Made by a program: the position numbers and the translations under genes
The notes under the pieces: generated by a model
The model's input: only the letters and a program-made list of their open reading frames with translations
What the model was told of the DNA's origin: nothing
Database searches by the model: none
Shown here: positions 1 through 8,778 of the stretch, in pieces
Position numbering within the stretch: the first letter of the stretch is position 1
Layout of the letters: every line of letters begins with the position of its first letter
DNA from: Candidatus Lachnocurva vaginae
GTDB taxonomy: Bacteria; Bacillota; Clostridia; Lachnospirales; Lachnospiraceae
Assembly (NCBI GenBank): GCA_011082265.1
Contig: CP049781.1
Span: 434,001-498,000, forward strand
Length of the DNA stretch: 64,000 bases
Reading direction: 5' to 3'

Positions 1-277
1 CACATCTGACAAAGGAAAAGACTTCGTAATTAATCAGTTTAAATTTATCCCTGCATACAAAGGATTTGATGAATCTAAGATTAGCGATCCACTTTCAAAA
101 GAGATATACAAATATGCTAAAGATGGAAAGACAATCAACTGGGTATTCATGGGATATCCTTCAGGTTGGGGACAAGATAAACTTGGCGCCGATATTCAGA
201 AATATGTTGCAGGAAAAACGTCGTGGGATGATATGATTGATACAGCCAAAAAGACATGGGCTGATAAGAGAAAATAA
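1..277 (+). CDS. Extracellular sugar-binding protein of an ABC importer, C-terminal fragment
   Basis: The reading frame is open from the left edge (codons from base 2) to a TAA at 275-277, giving the last 91 residues of a protein cut by the window. The tail (FMGYPSGWGQDKLGADIQKY, then VAGKTSWDDMIDTAKKTWADKRK) has the terminal pattern of family 1 sugar-binding lipoproteins (MalE/MsmE type): a late helix followed by W-D-x-M-I-D-x-A-x-K-x-W. Two MalF/MalG-type permeases and maltose-degrading enzymes follow, so the ligand is probably maltose or maltodextrin. The family call is fairly safe; the ligand is inferred from context. Confidence 0.75.
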   Translation, partial: TSDKGKDFVINQFKFIPAYKGFDESKISDPLSKEIYKYAKDGKTINWVFMGYPSGWGQDKLGADIQKYVAGKTSWDDMIDTAKKTWADKRK

Positions 278-350
278 TATATACGACATTTAATTATTTA
301 ATATATTAACAACGGTCCAAGATATATAGAAAAGTCTATAATGTTCAAAC

Positions 351-378
351 AGAAGGTGCTGTTTAGGCAGCACCTTCT
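351..378 (+). terminator. Stem-loop between binding-protein and permease genes
   Basis: Perfect 10-bp inverted repeat AGAAGGTGCT (351-360) and AGCACCTTCT (369-378) with an 8-nt loop. No proper T-run follows, so it is more likely a partial terminator or mRNA-stabilising hairpin, letting the binding protein be made in excess of the membrane subunits. A weaker hairpin, TATAGA/TCTATA, lies at 325-340. Confidence 0.6.
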
Positions 379-411
379 ATTATGAATGTTATCATCATAT
401 GGGGAGGCAGT

Positions 412-1287
412 ATGTATAATACTAAACGAAAAAAATATGGATTGTTCTTTTGGCTTTTTATTGCTCCGGCATTAATAGCTTTATTTATGGTAGTAATAGT
501 TCCACTATTATATGGAATATATTATTCATTTACCAATTGGGATGGTATCAATGAACCGGTTTTTCAGGGATTTACCAATTATGTAAAGCTGTTAAAGGAT
601 CAAAGCTTTAGAGATTCATTATGGTTTACAACTAAATTTGCTGTAGTATCAGTTATTTTAATCAATGTAATAGGGCTTTCGCTAGCACTATTAGTTACGC
701 AGAAAATAAAAGGAAATAATCTCCTTAGAACTATATTTTTTATGCCTAACTTAATCGGCGGTCTTATATTAGGATTTATTTGGCAATTCGTCTTTATCTC
801 AGCATTTACAGCAATAGGAGAAAAAGTAGGTATAAAAGCTTTAGAGGGATGGCTTTCCACAACAAAAACGGGATTTTGGGGACTTGTTATTTTGACTGCT
901 TGGCAGATGTCAGGATATATAATGATAATCTATATAGCTCATCTTGAAAGTATTCCGGAAGATGTTCTTGAAGCTGCAAAGATTGATGGAGCAACTTCTT
1001 TTCAAAGATTTCGCTATATAATATTTCCTCTTGTAGCACCTGCTTTTACAGTAAGTTTATTCCTTACTTTATCAAACTCATTTAAGTTATATGATCAAAA
1101 CTTATCTCTTACAGGAGGAGCACCTTATAATTCTACACAAATGGTTGCGATGAATATTTATAATACGGCTTTTGTAAATAATAATATGGCATTTGCACAG
1201 GCAAAGGCTGTTATATTCTTTATAATCATTGCAATTATTTCATTGACACAGGTTTATTACAACAAGAAGAAGGAGGTTGAAATGTAA
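412..1287 (+). CDS. Sugar ABC transporter permease, MalF/LacF type
   Basis: Inner subunit of a binding-protein-dependent sugar importer. The 291-residue protein has about six membrane segments and the permease EAA loop near residue 187 (EAAKIDGATSFQRFRYIIFP), which docks to the ATPase. An in-frame ATG lies 30 bases upstream at 382, but 412 is preferred: GGGGAGG at 401-407 sits just before it and the protein then begins MYNTKRKKYG followed directly by the first membrane helix. The stop codon overlaps the start of the next permease (TAATG). It lacks the large periplasmic loop of enterobacterial MalF, as is usual in Firmicutes. The substrate is inferred from the operon. Confidence 0.88.
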   Translation: MYNTKRKKYGLFFWLFIAPALIALFMVVIVPLLYGIYYSFTNWDGINEPVFQGFTNYVKLLKDQSFRDSLWFTTKFAVVSVILINVIGLSLALLVTQKIKGNNLLRTIFFMPNLIGGLILGFIWQFVFISAFTAIGEKVGIKALEGWLSTTKTGFWGLVILTAWQMSGYIMIIYIAHLESIPEDVLEAAKIDGATSFQRFRYIIFPLVAPAFTVSLFLTLSNSFKLYDQNLSLTGGAPYNSTQMVAMNIYNTAFVNNNMAFAQAKAVIFFIIIAIISLTQVYYNKKKEVEM

Positions 1288-2105
1288 TGGAGAGTAAAAG
1301 CAAAAAAATTTTACTTTATGTTGTAGGTATAATCTTGGGATTTTTATGGATAAGTCCATTTTACCTTATGATAGTAAATTCACTTAAAAGCAAAAAAGAA
1401 ATATTTCAGTCTCCGCTAAGCCTACCTAAGGGATTTAATCTTGAAAATTATAGAGAAGCTGCGGAAAGACTTACATTTTTAAAAACATTTTTAAATTCAC
1501 TTGTAATAACAGTAGTATCAGTTTTCGTTATTGTTTTATTTTCGTCTATGGCAGCATACGCTTTATCAAGAGTAAAGGGAAGAGTAAGTACATTCATATT
1601 CTTTGTATTTGTCGCAGCAATGCTTATACCTTTTCAGGCGGTTATGATTCCTCTTATATCGCTATTCGGAAAGCTTAATATGCTTAACAGACCGGGAATT
1701 GTATTCCTATATTTGGGCTTTGGATCAAGTATGTCGATATTCTTATACCACGGTACAATGAATTCAATCCCGAAAGCACTTGACGAAGCTGCTATAATAG
1801 ATGGCTGTAATAGATTTCAAGTATTTTGGTATATAATATTTCCGATATTAAAACCGATTACTGTTACAGTATCGATACTTAATACAATTTGGATTTGGAA
1901 CGATTTCCTTTTACCTTCACTTGTTATAAACAAGCCGGGAATGGAAACTATACCGCTTAAAATGTTCTTCTTCTTCGGAGAATATACTAAACAATGGCAC
2001 CTTGCTTTAGCGGGACTTTCTCTTGCAATCATACCCGTAATAATATTCTATTTCATAGCTCAAAAGCAGATTATAAAGGGTATTACAGCAGGATCGGTAA
2101 AATAG
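1287..2105 (+). CDS. Sugar ABC transporter permease, MalG type
   Basis: Second membrane subunit of the importer, 272 residues, about six membrane helices. The EAA loop near residues 166-180 (DEAAIIDGCNRFQVFWYIIF) and the C-terminal motif with QKQIIKGITAGSVK are typical of the MalG family, whose very C-terminus inserts into the ATPase dimer. The ATG at 1287 shares its A with the stop codon of the upstream permease, and GAAGGAGG at 1268-1275 serves as ribosome binding site, so the two are translationally coupled. It should pair with the MsmK/MalK-type ATPase encoded at the end of the operon. Confidence 0.9.
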   Translation: MESKSKKILLYVVGIILGFLWISPFYLMIVNSLKSKKEIFQSPLSLPKGFNLENYREAAERLTFLKTFLNSLVITVVSVFVIVLFSSMAAYALSRVKGRVSTFIFFVFVAAMLIPFQAVMIPLISLFGKLNMLNRPGIVFLYLGFGSSMSIFLYHGTMNSIPKALDEAAIIDGCNRFQVFWYIIFPILKPITVTVSILNTIWIWNDFLLPSLVINKPGMETIPLKMFFFFGEYTKQWHLALAGLSLAIIPVIIFYFIAQKQIIKGITAGSVK

Positions 2106-2139
2106 GACATAAATTTATTGAAAATGAAGGAGAGTACAG

Positions 2140-4467
2140 ATGGATTTTTCATCTAACGAATTTAAAATCGAAAAGCATGGCCTTGATAAGGAAAACATGC
2201 GAATCAATGAGAGTATCATGTCCATAGGTAACGAATATATGGGTATGAGAGGTAATTTTGAAGAGACATATTCAGGAGATTCATTACAAGGCGTTTATCT
2301 TGGAGGAGTTTGGTATCCTGATAAGACAAGAGTAGGTTGGTGGAAAAATGGTTACCCTAAATATTTCGGGAAAATGATTAATTCTCCGAATTATGTAGGC
2401 ATAAAAGTAACAATCAACGGAAAAGAGCTTGATTTAAATGAAGAAGATGTAAAATCTTTTGATTGGACACTTGATATAAAAGAAGGCGTTTTATATAGAA
2501 ATTTTGTCATTAAAAGAGGAAATGACGAATTTGAAATAAAAGTTCAAAGATTTGTAAGTATAGATGTAAAAGAACTCTGTGCTATAAAATATGAAATAAA
2601 GGCATTAAAGGGAGAGGCAAATGTTGAATTTGTCCCATATATTGACGGAAGAGTAAAGAATGAAGATTCAAACTACGAAGAACTCTTTTGGAATGCACTT
2701 GATAAAGGAATCAAGGGAGATAAAGGATACTTAATTTCAAAGACTATTGAAAATAATTTCGGAATCGAAAGATTTAGCGTATGTAACTACATGAAGAACA
2801 ACGCTTCCGGAAAAGCTATAGGCAAAATCGAAGAAAAAGATTTAGTCGGAATTGTATATGAAGATTCTATAAAAGAAGGAGAAACAGCTTTCATAGAAAA
2901 ACTTATAATCACGACTTCTACAAGAGATTATAAAGAAAATGAGCTTTTAAAGAAGAGCGAAGATTTAATGGAAAAAGTATCTAAAGAAGGATACGAAGCT
3001 TTACTTAAAAAGCAGATTAAAAAATGGAAAAATCGCTGGGAAATTGCAGACGTTGTAATCAAGAATAATCCTAAGCAGCAGGAAGGAATAAGATATAATA
3101 TATTCCAACTTTTCTCAACATATTATGGAGATGATTATAGACTTAATGTAGGACCTAAAGGATTTACAGGCGAAAAATATGGCGGTGCAACATACTGGGA
3201 TACAGAAGCTTATATTCTTCCTATGTATTTATCAATAGCACCTACAAGCGTTTCAAGAAATCTTTTGATGTACAGATTTAAGCAGCTTAAAGAGGCTTAT
3301 CATAATGCAAAAGAGCAAGGACTTAAAGGTGCACTTTATCCTATGGTTACATTTAATGGAATTGAATGTCACAACGAGTGGGAAATCACATTTGAAGAGA
3401 TTCATAGAAACGGTGCTATAGCTCATGCAATCTACAATTATTCAAGATACACAGGAGACGGAGAATATCTACTTAACTACGGTATTGACGTGCTTATCGG
3501 TATTGCAAGATTTTGGGCGGATAGAGTTCACTACAGCAAGAGAAATGATAAATACATGATTCATGGTGTTACAGGACCTAACGAGTTTGAAAACAACGTA
3601 AATAACAACTGGTATACAAATACTCTTGCAGCATTCGTTCTTAAGTACACACATTCAGTATTAAATAAAGAAGAATTTAAGAATCTTAAGCTTGAAGGAG
3701 AAGATAAGGTAAAGCTTGATGAAAAGATTAAGGCTAAAATTGATGAATATGGAATTAGCGATGAAGAGCTTAAGAAGTGGGATGAAATCGTAGAAAAAAT
3801 GTATTATCCATATGATAAAGAGCTTGGAATCTTTGTTCAGAATGATACATATTTGGATAAAGAGCTTATTCCGGTATCAAAGCTTACGGAAAATGATAGA
3901 CCGCTTACAAAACACTGGTCTTGGGATAAGATTTTAAGATCATGCTACATTAAGCAGGCAGATGTACTTCAAGGAATTTATTTCTTTGACGATCAGTACA
4001 CAAAGGAAGAAAAGAAGAAAAACTTTGATTTCTATGAGCCTTATACAGTCCATGAATCAAGCCTTTCAGCGTGTATTCATGCAATAATCGCTTGCGAAAT
4101 CGGAGAAGTTGAAAAAGCAGTTAAGCTCTATGAAAGAACTTCAAGACTTGACCTTGATAATTACAATAAAGACACTTGTGATGGACTTCATATAACAAGT
4201 ATGTCCGGTGCTTGGCTTTCAGTTGTTCAAGGCTTTGCAGGAATGAGAACTTTAAGTGGGCAGCTTTCCTTTAATCCTATTGTCCCTAACGAATGGGATG
4301 GATATACTTTCCATATAAATTATAGAGAAAGACTTATAAAGGTTGACACGACAAATGATAAAGTGAAGATAACACTTGTAAAGGGTGATAAGTTGAATTT
4401 GAAAATTTATGGTAAGGAATATCTTTTAGAGGATAAAATTGAGGAAAATTTAAAAAAATGTGACTAA
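2140..4467 (+). CDS. mapA: Maltose phosphorylase (glycoside hydrolase family 65)
   Basis: Cytoplasmic enzyme that splits maltose with inorganic phosphate to glucose plus beta-glucose-1-phosphate. The 775 residues match full-length GH65: N-terminal beta-sandwich, central (alpha/alpha)6 barrel, C-terminal beta domain. YWDTEAY occurs near residue 352. The stretch CHNEWEITFEEIHRNG near 410-425 is the loop I associate with maltose phosphorylases rather than trehalose or kojibiose phosphorylases. GPNEFENN holds the catalytic acid Glu482. AAGGAGAG lies upstream of the ATG. The neighbouring pgmB consumes its beta-glucose-1-phosphate product, supporting the call. Another GH65 disaccharide specificity cannot be fully excluded without alignment. 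Confidence 0.88.
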   Translation: MDFSSNEFKIEKHGLDKENMRINESIMSIGNEYMGMRGNFEETYSGDSLQGVYLGGVWYPDKTRVGWWKNGYPKYFGKMINSPNYVGIKVTINGKELDLNEEDVKSFDWTLDIKEGVLYRNFVIKRGNDEFEIKVQRFVSIDVKELCAIKYEIKALKGEANVEFVPYIDGRVKNEDSNYEELFWNALDKGIKGDKGYLISKTIENNFGIERFSVCNYMKNNASGKAIGKIEEKDLVGIVYEDSIKEGETAFIEKLIITTSTRDYKENELLKKSEDLMEKVSKEGYEALLKKQIKKWKNRWEIADVVIKNNPKQQEGIRYNIFQLFSTYYGDDYRLNVGPKGFTGEKYGGATYWDTEAYILPMYLSIAPTSVSRNLLMYRFKQLKEAYHNAKEQGLKGALYPMVTFNGIECHNEWEITFEEIHRNGAIAHAIYNYSRYTGDGEYLLNYGIDVLIGIARFWADRVHYSKRNDKYMIHGVTGPNEFENNVNNNWYTNTLAAFVLKYTHSVLNKEEFKNLKLEGEDKVKLDEKIKAKIDEYGISDEELKKWDEIVEKMYYPYDKELGIFVQNDTYLDKELIPVSKLTENDRPLTKHWSWDKILRSCYIKQADVLQGIYFFDDQYTKEEKKKNFDFYEPYTVHESSLSACIHAIIACEIGEVEKAVKLYERTSRLDLDNYNKDTCDGLHITSMSGAWLSVVQGFAGMRTLSGQLSFNPIVPNEWDGYTFHINYRERLIKVDTTNDKVKITLVKGDKLNLKIYGKEYLLEDKIEENLKKCD

Positions 4468-4504
4468 TAAGAAGTGATAAAATTTTATTAAGGAGATATT
4501 TTTC

Positions 4505-6181
4505 ATGAAATGGTGGCAAAACTCAGTAGTTTATCAGATTTATCCGAGAAGCTTTAATGATTCTAATGGAGATGGACTTGGAGATATTAAGGGAATTATA
4601 GATAAACTTGACTACTTAAAAGAACTTGGAATTGACGTTATATGGTTAAGCCCGGTATTCGATTCCCCTCAGGATGATAATGGTTATGACATAGCTGATT
4701 ATAGAAAAATATGGAAACCTTTCGGAACAAATGACGATATGTATAATCTTATTGATGAAGCTCATAAGAGAAATATTAAAATCGTTATGGACCTTGTTGT
4801 AAATCACACAAGTGATGAACATAAATGGTTTATTGAAAGTAGAAAATCAAAGGATAATCCTTACAGAGATTATTATATTTGGAGAAAAAAGAAAAATAAT
4901 TGGGGAAGCTACTTCGGAGGAAGTGCATGGGAATATGACGAGAGAACCGGAGAATATTACCTACATTATTTTTCCAAAAAGCAAGCTGACTTAAACTGGG
5001 AAAATGAAAAAGTAAGAAAAGAAGTCTATGACTTAATGAAATTTTGGATGGATAAGGGAGTAGACGGTTGGAGAATGGACGTTATAAGTTCAATCTCAAA
5101 ATTTACTGATTTCCCTGATTATCCAAATCTAAAACCGGGTGAATATGGTCTTGGAAAATATCATACGAATGGACCCAGACTTCATGAATTTTTACAAGAA
5201 ATGAATAGGGAAGTTCTTTCAAAGTATGATTGTATGACAGTTGGAGAAGCCGGCGGATCAAATTGTAATAATGCATACCTTTTCTGCGGAAATGACAGAC
5301 ATGAACTTAATATGATATTTACATTTGAGCATGTTGATCTTGACAGAGATCATAGTGAACCGAATAATAAATGGAAAGTTAAAAAGCTTAATCTTCTTGA
5401 TTTAAAAAACAGTTTTGAAGGCTGGCAGCATAATCTTTATAATAAAGGATGGAATTCACTTTATTTTGAAAATCATGATCAACCTAGAGTTATTTCAAGG
5501 TGGGGAAATGATAAAGAGTATAGAGTTGAGTGTGCTAAGATGTTCGGAACAATCCTTCATATGATGCAAGGTACTCCTTACATATATCAGGGAGAAGAAA
5601 TTGGAATGATAAGCCCTGATTATGAACTTGACGATTATGACGATATCGAAATAAAAAATGCATACAAAGAGCTTGTAGAAGACAAAAAGTCTATGACAAA
5701 AGAAGAATTTATGAAAGGCGTTCATACTGTAGCTCGTGATAATGCAAGAACTCCTATGCAGTGGAATGATAGTGAAAATGGAGGCTTTTCAACCGGAAAG
5801 CCTTGGCTTAAAGTAAATCCTTCTTATAAGTACATAAATGTAAAACAGGCTTTAGAGGACAAGAATTCGGTTTTCTATTACTATAAGAAGCTTATAGAAT
5901 TAAGACATAAAGATGAAGTCGTAACACTTGCAAATTTTAACTTTATAGACAAAGAAAACGAAAAGGTATATGCTTATGAGAGAAAGTATAAAGATAAGAG
6001 TCTTGTTGTAGTAGCAAACTTCTATCAGGACGAAGTTGATTTTACTCTTCCTAAGCAATATAATTTATCAGAATATAAATCTATACTATCAAATTATTCT
6101 GATTTACAGTATAATAAAGAGAGTAATGCTATTCATTTAAGACCGTATGAAGCAATTATATTCAGAAATTATAATTTATAA
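4505..6181 (+). CDS. malL: Oligo-1,6-glucosidase / alpha-glucosidase (GH13)
   Basis: Cytoplasmic alpha-glucosidase of 558 residues releasing glucose from isomaltose, panose or maltodextrin ends. The N-terminus (WWQNSVVYQIYPRSFNDSNG) is the GH13 oligo-1,6-glucosidase signature. Catalytic residues are visible: nucleophile Asp192 in GWRMDV, acid/base Glu248 in VGEAGG, and Asp325 in ENHDQPR. A C-terminal beta domain follows the barrel. AAGGAGAT lies before the ATG. Together with the phosphorylase it lets the cell use branched and linear malto-oligosaccharides. The residue after the nucleophile (VDGWRMDVI) is of the Val type often linked to alpha-1,6 activity; exact specificity remains inferred. 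Confidence 0.9.
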   Translation: MKWWQNSVVYQIYPRSFNDSNGDGLGDIKGIIDKLDYLKELGIDVIWLSPVFDSPQDDNGYDIADYRKIWKPFGTNDDMYNLIDEAHKRNIKIVMDLVVNHTSDEHKWFIESRKSKDNPYRDYYIWRKKKNNWGSYFGGSAWEYDERTGEYYLHYFSKKQADLNWENEKVRKEVYDLMKFWMDKGVDGWRMDVISSISKFTDFPDYPNLKPGEYGLGKYHTNGPRLHEFLQEMNREVLSKYDCMTVGEAGGSNCNNAYLFCGNDRHELNMIFTFEHVDLDRDHSEPNNKWKVKKLNLLDLKNSFEGWQHNLYNKGWNSLYFENHDQPRVISRWGNDKEYRVECAKMFGTILHMMQGTPYIYQGEEIGMISPDYELDDYDDIEIKNAYKELVEDKKSMTKEEFMKGVHTVARDNARTPMQWNDSENGGFSTGKPWLKVNPSYKYINVKQALEDKNSVFYYYKKLIELRHKDEVVTLANFNFIDKENEKVYAYERKYKDKSLVVVANFYQDEVDFTLPKQYNLSEYKSILSNYSDLQYNKESNAIHLRPYEAIIFRNYNL

Positions 6182-6210
6182 TAGTTTTTTGATAGTTAAG
6201 GACAATGATT

Positions 6211-6855
6211 ATGGCAAATAATAAAAAAGGCGTTATATTTGATTTGGACGGAGTTATTACAGATACTGCCAAATATCATTTTATAGCTTGGAAAAATTTG
6301 GCTTCATCAATAGGTATAACGCTGGATGAAGAGTTCAACACTTCATTAAAAGGCGTTTCAAGAATTGATTCACTTAAAAGAATACTTGAACATGGCAACA
6401 AATTAAATGATTATACCGAAGATGAAATATTATCTCTTGCAGAGAAAAAGAATAACGAGTACAAGGGACTGTTGGAAAGCTTGACTAAAAATGATATATT
6501 ACCGGGTGTAGCGGATTTTATTGATGATTTAAAAAATCACGGAATTAAAATTTCACTTGCTTCAGCATCGAAAAATGCACCGTTTATATTAAAGAAATTA
6601 GGTTTATATGAAAAATTCGACTATATAGCAGATCCAGACAAAGTAAAACATGGAAAACCTGCACCGGATATTTTCATTGAAGCGGCGAGAGGACTTTCAT
6701 TACCTATAGAAGAAACAGTTGGAATAGAGGATGCCGTAGCGGGAGTAGCTGCTATGAGAGCATGTAATATGAATAGCATAGGTATAGGAGTTGATGCCGA
6801 TATAACATTACAGAGCACTTATGAACTTAAATATAGTTTAATATTAGAATTTTAA
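6211..6855 (+). CDS. pgmB: Beta-phosphoglucomutase
   Basis: HAD-superfamily enzyme of 214 residues converting beta-glucose-1-phosphate to glucose-6-phosphate. The nucleophile Asp11 and acid/base Asp13 are in FDLDGVITDT. GVSRIDSL is the cap-domain motif of beta-PGM, ASASKNA supplies the motif II serine, and EDAVAGVAA the acidic motif IV. An ATG at 6205 is in frame, but the AAGGA at 6198-6202 is spaced correctly (8 nt) for the ATG at 6211. It follows the GH65 and GH13 genes directly and links maltose phosphorolysis to glycolysis. Confidence 0.93.
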   Translation: MANNKKGVIFDLDGVITDTAKYHFIAWKNLASSIGITLDEEFNTSLKGVSRIDSLKRILEHGNKLNDYTEDEILSLAEKKNNEYKGLLESLTKNDILPGVADFIDDLKNHGIKISLASASKNAPFILKKLGLYEKFDYIADPDKVKHGKPAPDIFIEAARGLSLPIEETVGIEDAVAGVAAMRACNMNSIGIGVDADITLQSTYELKYSLILEF

Positions 6856-6882
6856 TATGTTTTACAAGGGGAGGATAAAATA

Positions 6883-8004
6883 ATGGCAAGAGTGCAGTTA
6901 GAAAACATTTGTAAACAGTATAGCAACGGATTCAAAGCAGTGAAGGATGTTAATATAGACATTAAGGACAAAGAGTTTATAGTCCTTGTAGGGCCTTCAG
7001 GATGCGGTAAATCTACTACTCTTAGAATGATTGCGGGACTTGAAGACATCACATCAGGTGAATTAAAGATAGATGGTAAAGTAGTAAATGATGTAATGCC
7101 TAAGCAAAGAGATATAGCTATGGTATTCCAGAACTATGCATTATATCCTCATATGACAGTTTATGAAAATATGTCTTTCTCTTTAAAGCTTTCAAAAATG
7201 GATAAAAAAACTATAGATCAAAAGGTTCATGCTGTTGCTAAGATATTAAAGCTTGATAATTTACTTGATAGAAAGCCTAAAGCTCTTTCAGGCGGTCAGA
7301 GACAGAGAGTTGCACTTGGACGTGTTATAGTAAGAAATCCTAAGGTATTCCTAATGGACGAACCTTTATCAAACCTTGATGCAAAACTTAGAACTGAAAT
7401 GAGAGCCGAGATTTCCAAATTGCACAAAGATTTAGGTGCAACATTTATCTATGTAACTCATGATCAGGTCGAAGCTATGACAATGGGTGATAGAATTGTT
7501 GTTATGAAGGACGGAGTTGTTCAGCAGATTGACTCACCTAAGAATCTTTATGATTTACCTTACAATAAGTTCGTAGCAAGCTTTATCGGAAGCCCTCAAA
7601 TGAACCTTGTTGATGTTAAAATTGTAGAGGAAAATGGAAAGCTTTATGCTGAATTTACAAATGGAGACAGATTCTTAATTCCTCAAAATAAAGCAGATTT
7701 GCTTAAAAATAAGAATTATGTTGGAAAAGAAGTAACGATCGGAGTAAGACCTGAAGATATTCATGTTGAAAATGACAAGACAGCTGTAAGTGAGGAGCAT
7801 ACATTAATTGAAGCTCAAGTAGAAATAAGAGAGCTTATGGGTGCTGAAGTTTATGTATATATGAGATATATAAAGGACGAATTAATCGCTAAATTCCCTG
7901 TTCAGCATGATGTTGAATTGGGTCAGAAGATTAAATTATACTTTGATATGAAAAGAGTTCATTTCTTCGATAAGGAATCAGAAGTTAATGTAATAAATGT
8001 ATAA
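6883..8004 (+). CDS. msmK: Sugar ABC transporter ATP-binding protein, MsmK/MalK/UgpC type
   Basis: ATPase subunit energising carbohydrate importers, 373 residues. Walker A GPSGCGKST is at 37-45, the signature LSGGQ at 135-139, followed by Walker B VFLMDEPLSNLD and the switch histidine in THDQVEAM. The C-terminal 130 residues form the TOBE/OB regulatory domain found in MalK-type proteins. In many Firmicutes one such ATPase serves several sugar permeases. It is the last gene before a strong terminator, and a good ribosome binding site (GGGGAGG) precedes the ATG. Confidence 0.92.
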   Translation: MARVQLENICKQYSNGFKAVKDVNIDIKDKEFIVLVGPSGCGKSTTLRMIAGLEDITSGELKIDGKVVNDVMPKQRDIAMVFQNYALYPHMTVYENMSFSLKLSKMDKKTIDQKVHAVAKILKLDNLLDRKPKALSGGQRQRVALGRVIVRNPKVFLMDEPLSNLDAKLRTEMRAEISKLHKDLGATFIYVTHDQVEAMTMGDRIVVMKDGVVQQIDSPKNLYDLPYNKFVASFIGSPQMNLVDVKIVEENGKLYAEFTNGDRFLIPQNKADLLKNKNYVGKEVTIGVRPEDIHVENDKTAVSEEHTLIEAQVEIRELMGAEVYVYMRYIKDELIAKFPVQHDVELGQKIKLYFDMKRVHFFDKESEVNVINV

Positions 8005-8051
8005 AAGAGAGTACGGATTTTATATATGCAAGGTGTAATAGCCTTGCAGGT

Positions 8052-8106
8052 AAAAACCGATGATGCGGTTTTCAAAATGAAAGTGCATCATCGGTTTTTA
8101 ATTTTA
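8052..8106 (+). terminator. Rho-independent terminator of the maltose operon
   Basis: A 15-bp perfect inverted repeat, AAAAACCGATGATGC (8052-8066) and GCATCATCGGTTTTT (8085-8099), followed by a T-rich run. The A-run on its left side means it could also work on the minus strand, although no minus-strand gene ends here. Confidence 0.9.
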
Positions 8107-8205
8107 GTTTATGTCTTGTATAAAAAAAATTGATTGATATACTTAATAGAGTGCAGGTATAAAGGCAAAAAATGCTTATATCATAATATAGTTTTAGCAG
8201 ATAAT

Positions 8206-8280
8206 ATCTAAATAGATATCTAAATAGATAACTATATAGATACATATTTGGATAACTATATAGATACATATTTGAATATC
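8206..8280. repeat. Short tandem repeats in the spacer after the maltose operon
   Basis: Two exact copies of the 12-mer ATCTAAATAGAT (8206-8229; it partly overlaps what follows), then two exact 24-bp units starting GATAACTATATAGATA (8227-8250 and 8251-8274) and a decaying third. The 8005-8327 spacer otherwise holds only the terminator and the Shine-Dalgarno of the next gene. Confidence 0.85.
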
Positions 8281-8327
8281 TATATATGGCGTGGAAATTT
8301 TAAATTATAATTAAAAAAGAGGTTAAT

Positions 8328-8741
8328 ATGCGTAAGAATAAGGCACTAAAAGTAGGAATAATTGTTTTTATAGTAATTGTAATTATCGTTGTTGGTTTAT
8401 TTATTGCAAAAAAGATGATAGTAAAAAAGGCTGCACATATTGCAACAGATAAATTTGTAGAAAAGATGGTCAACGATGACAATAGTGAATTAACAACTGA
8501 ACAAAAAGAAAAAATAAAAAATACATATGATAATCTTCCTGCTAAAGATAAAGATGAAATGGAAAAAATTGTAGCAAAGCATATTGATGCCGGTACTGTA
8601 AAAAAAGCTTTAGGATATATGAAAAGTGGAAATAAAGAAGCACTTAAAGACATGGCAAAAAAACTTCTTACAGAAGAAGAAAAGCAGAAGCTTATTAAGA
8701 TCTTAAGAGATAATGAGATGAAGCATAATAATCAAAATTAA
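8328..8741 (+). CDS. Small membrane-anchored protein of unknown function
   Basis: 137 residues. After a basic start (MRKNKALKVG) comes one strongly hydrophobic segment (about residues 9-31, IIVFIVIVIIVVGLFIA), then a hydrophilic, lysine- and glutamate-rich region predicted to be helical. It has no lipobox and no signal-peptidase site that I can see, so it is probably anchored with the charged part outside. AAAAAGAGG before the ATG supports translation. It stands alone between the maltose operon terminator and rarA. I do not recognise the family. Confidence 0.7.
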   Translation: MRKNKALKVGIIVFIVIVIIVVGLFIAKKMIVKKAAHIATDKFVEKMVNDDNSELTTEQKEKIKNTYDNLPAKDKDEMEKIVAKHIDAGTVKKALGYMKSGNKEALKDMAKKLLTEEEKQKLIKILRDNEMKHNNQN

Positions 8742-8778
8742 AATAACGATATAAAGAAGAATAAGTAAGGAATTAATA

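Noticed and set aside
8206..8280. Replication origin or iteron-like element
   Set aside because: Only two to three copies, no DnaA boxes recognised and no replication-initiation gene nearby.
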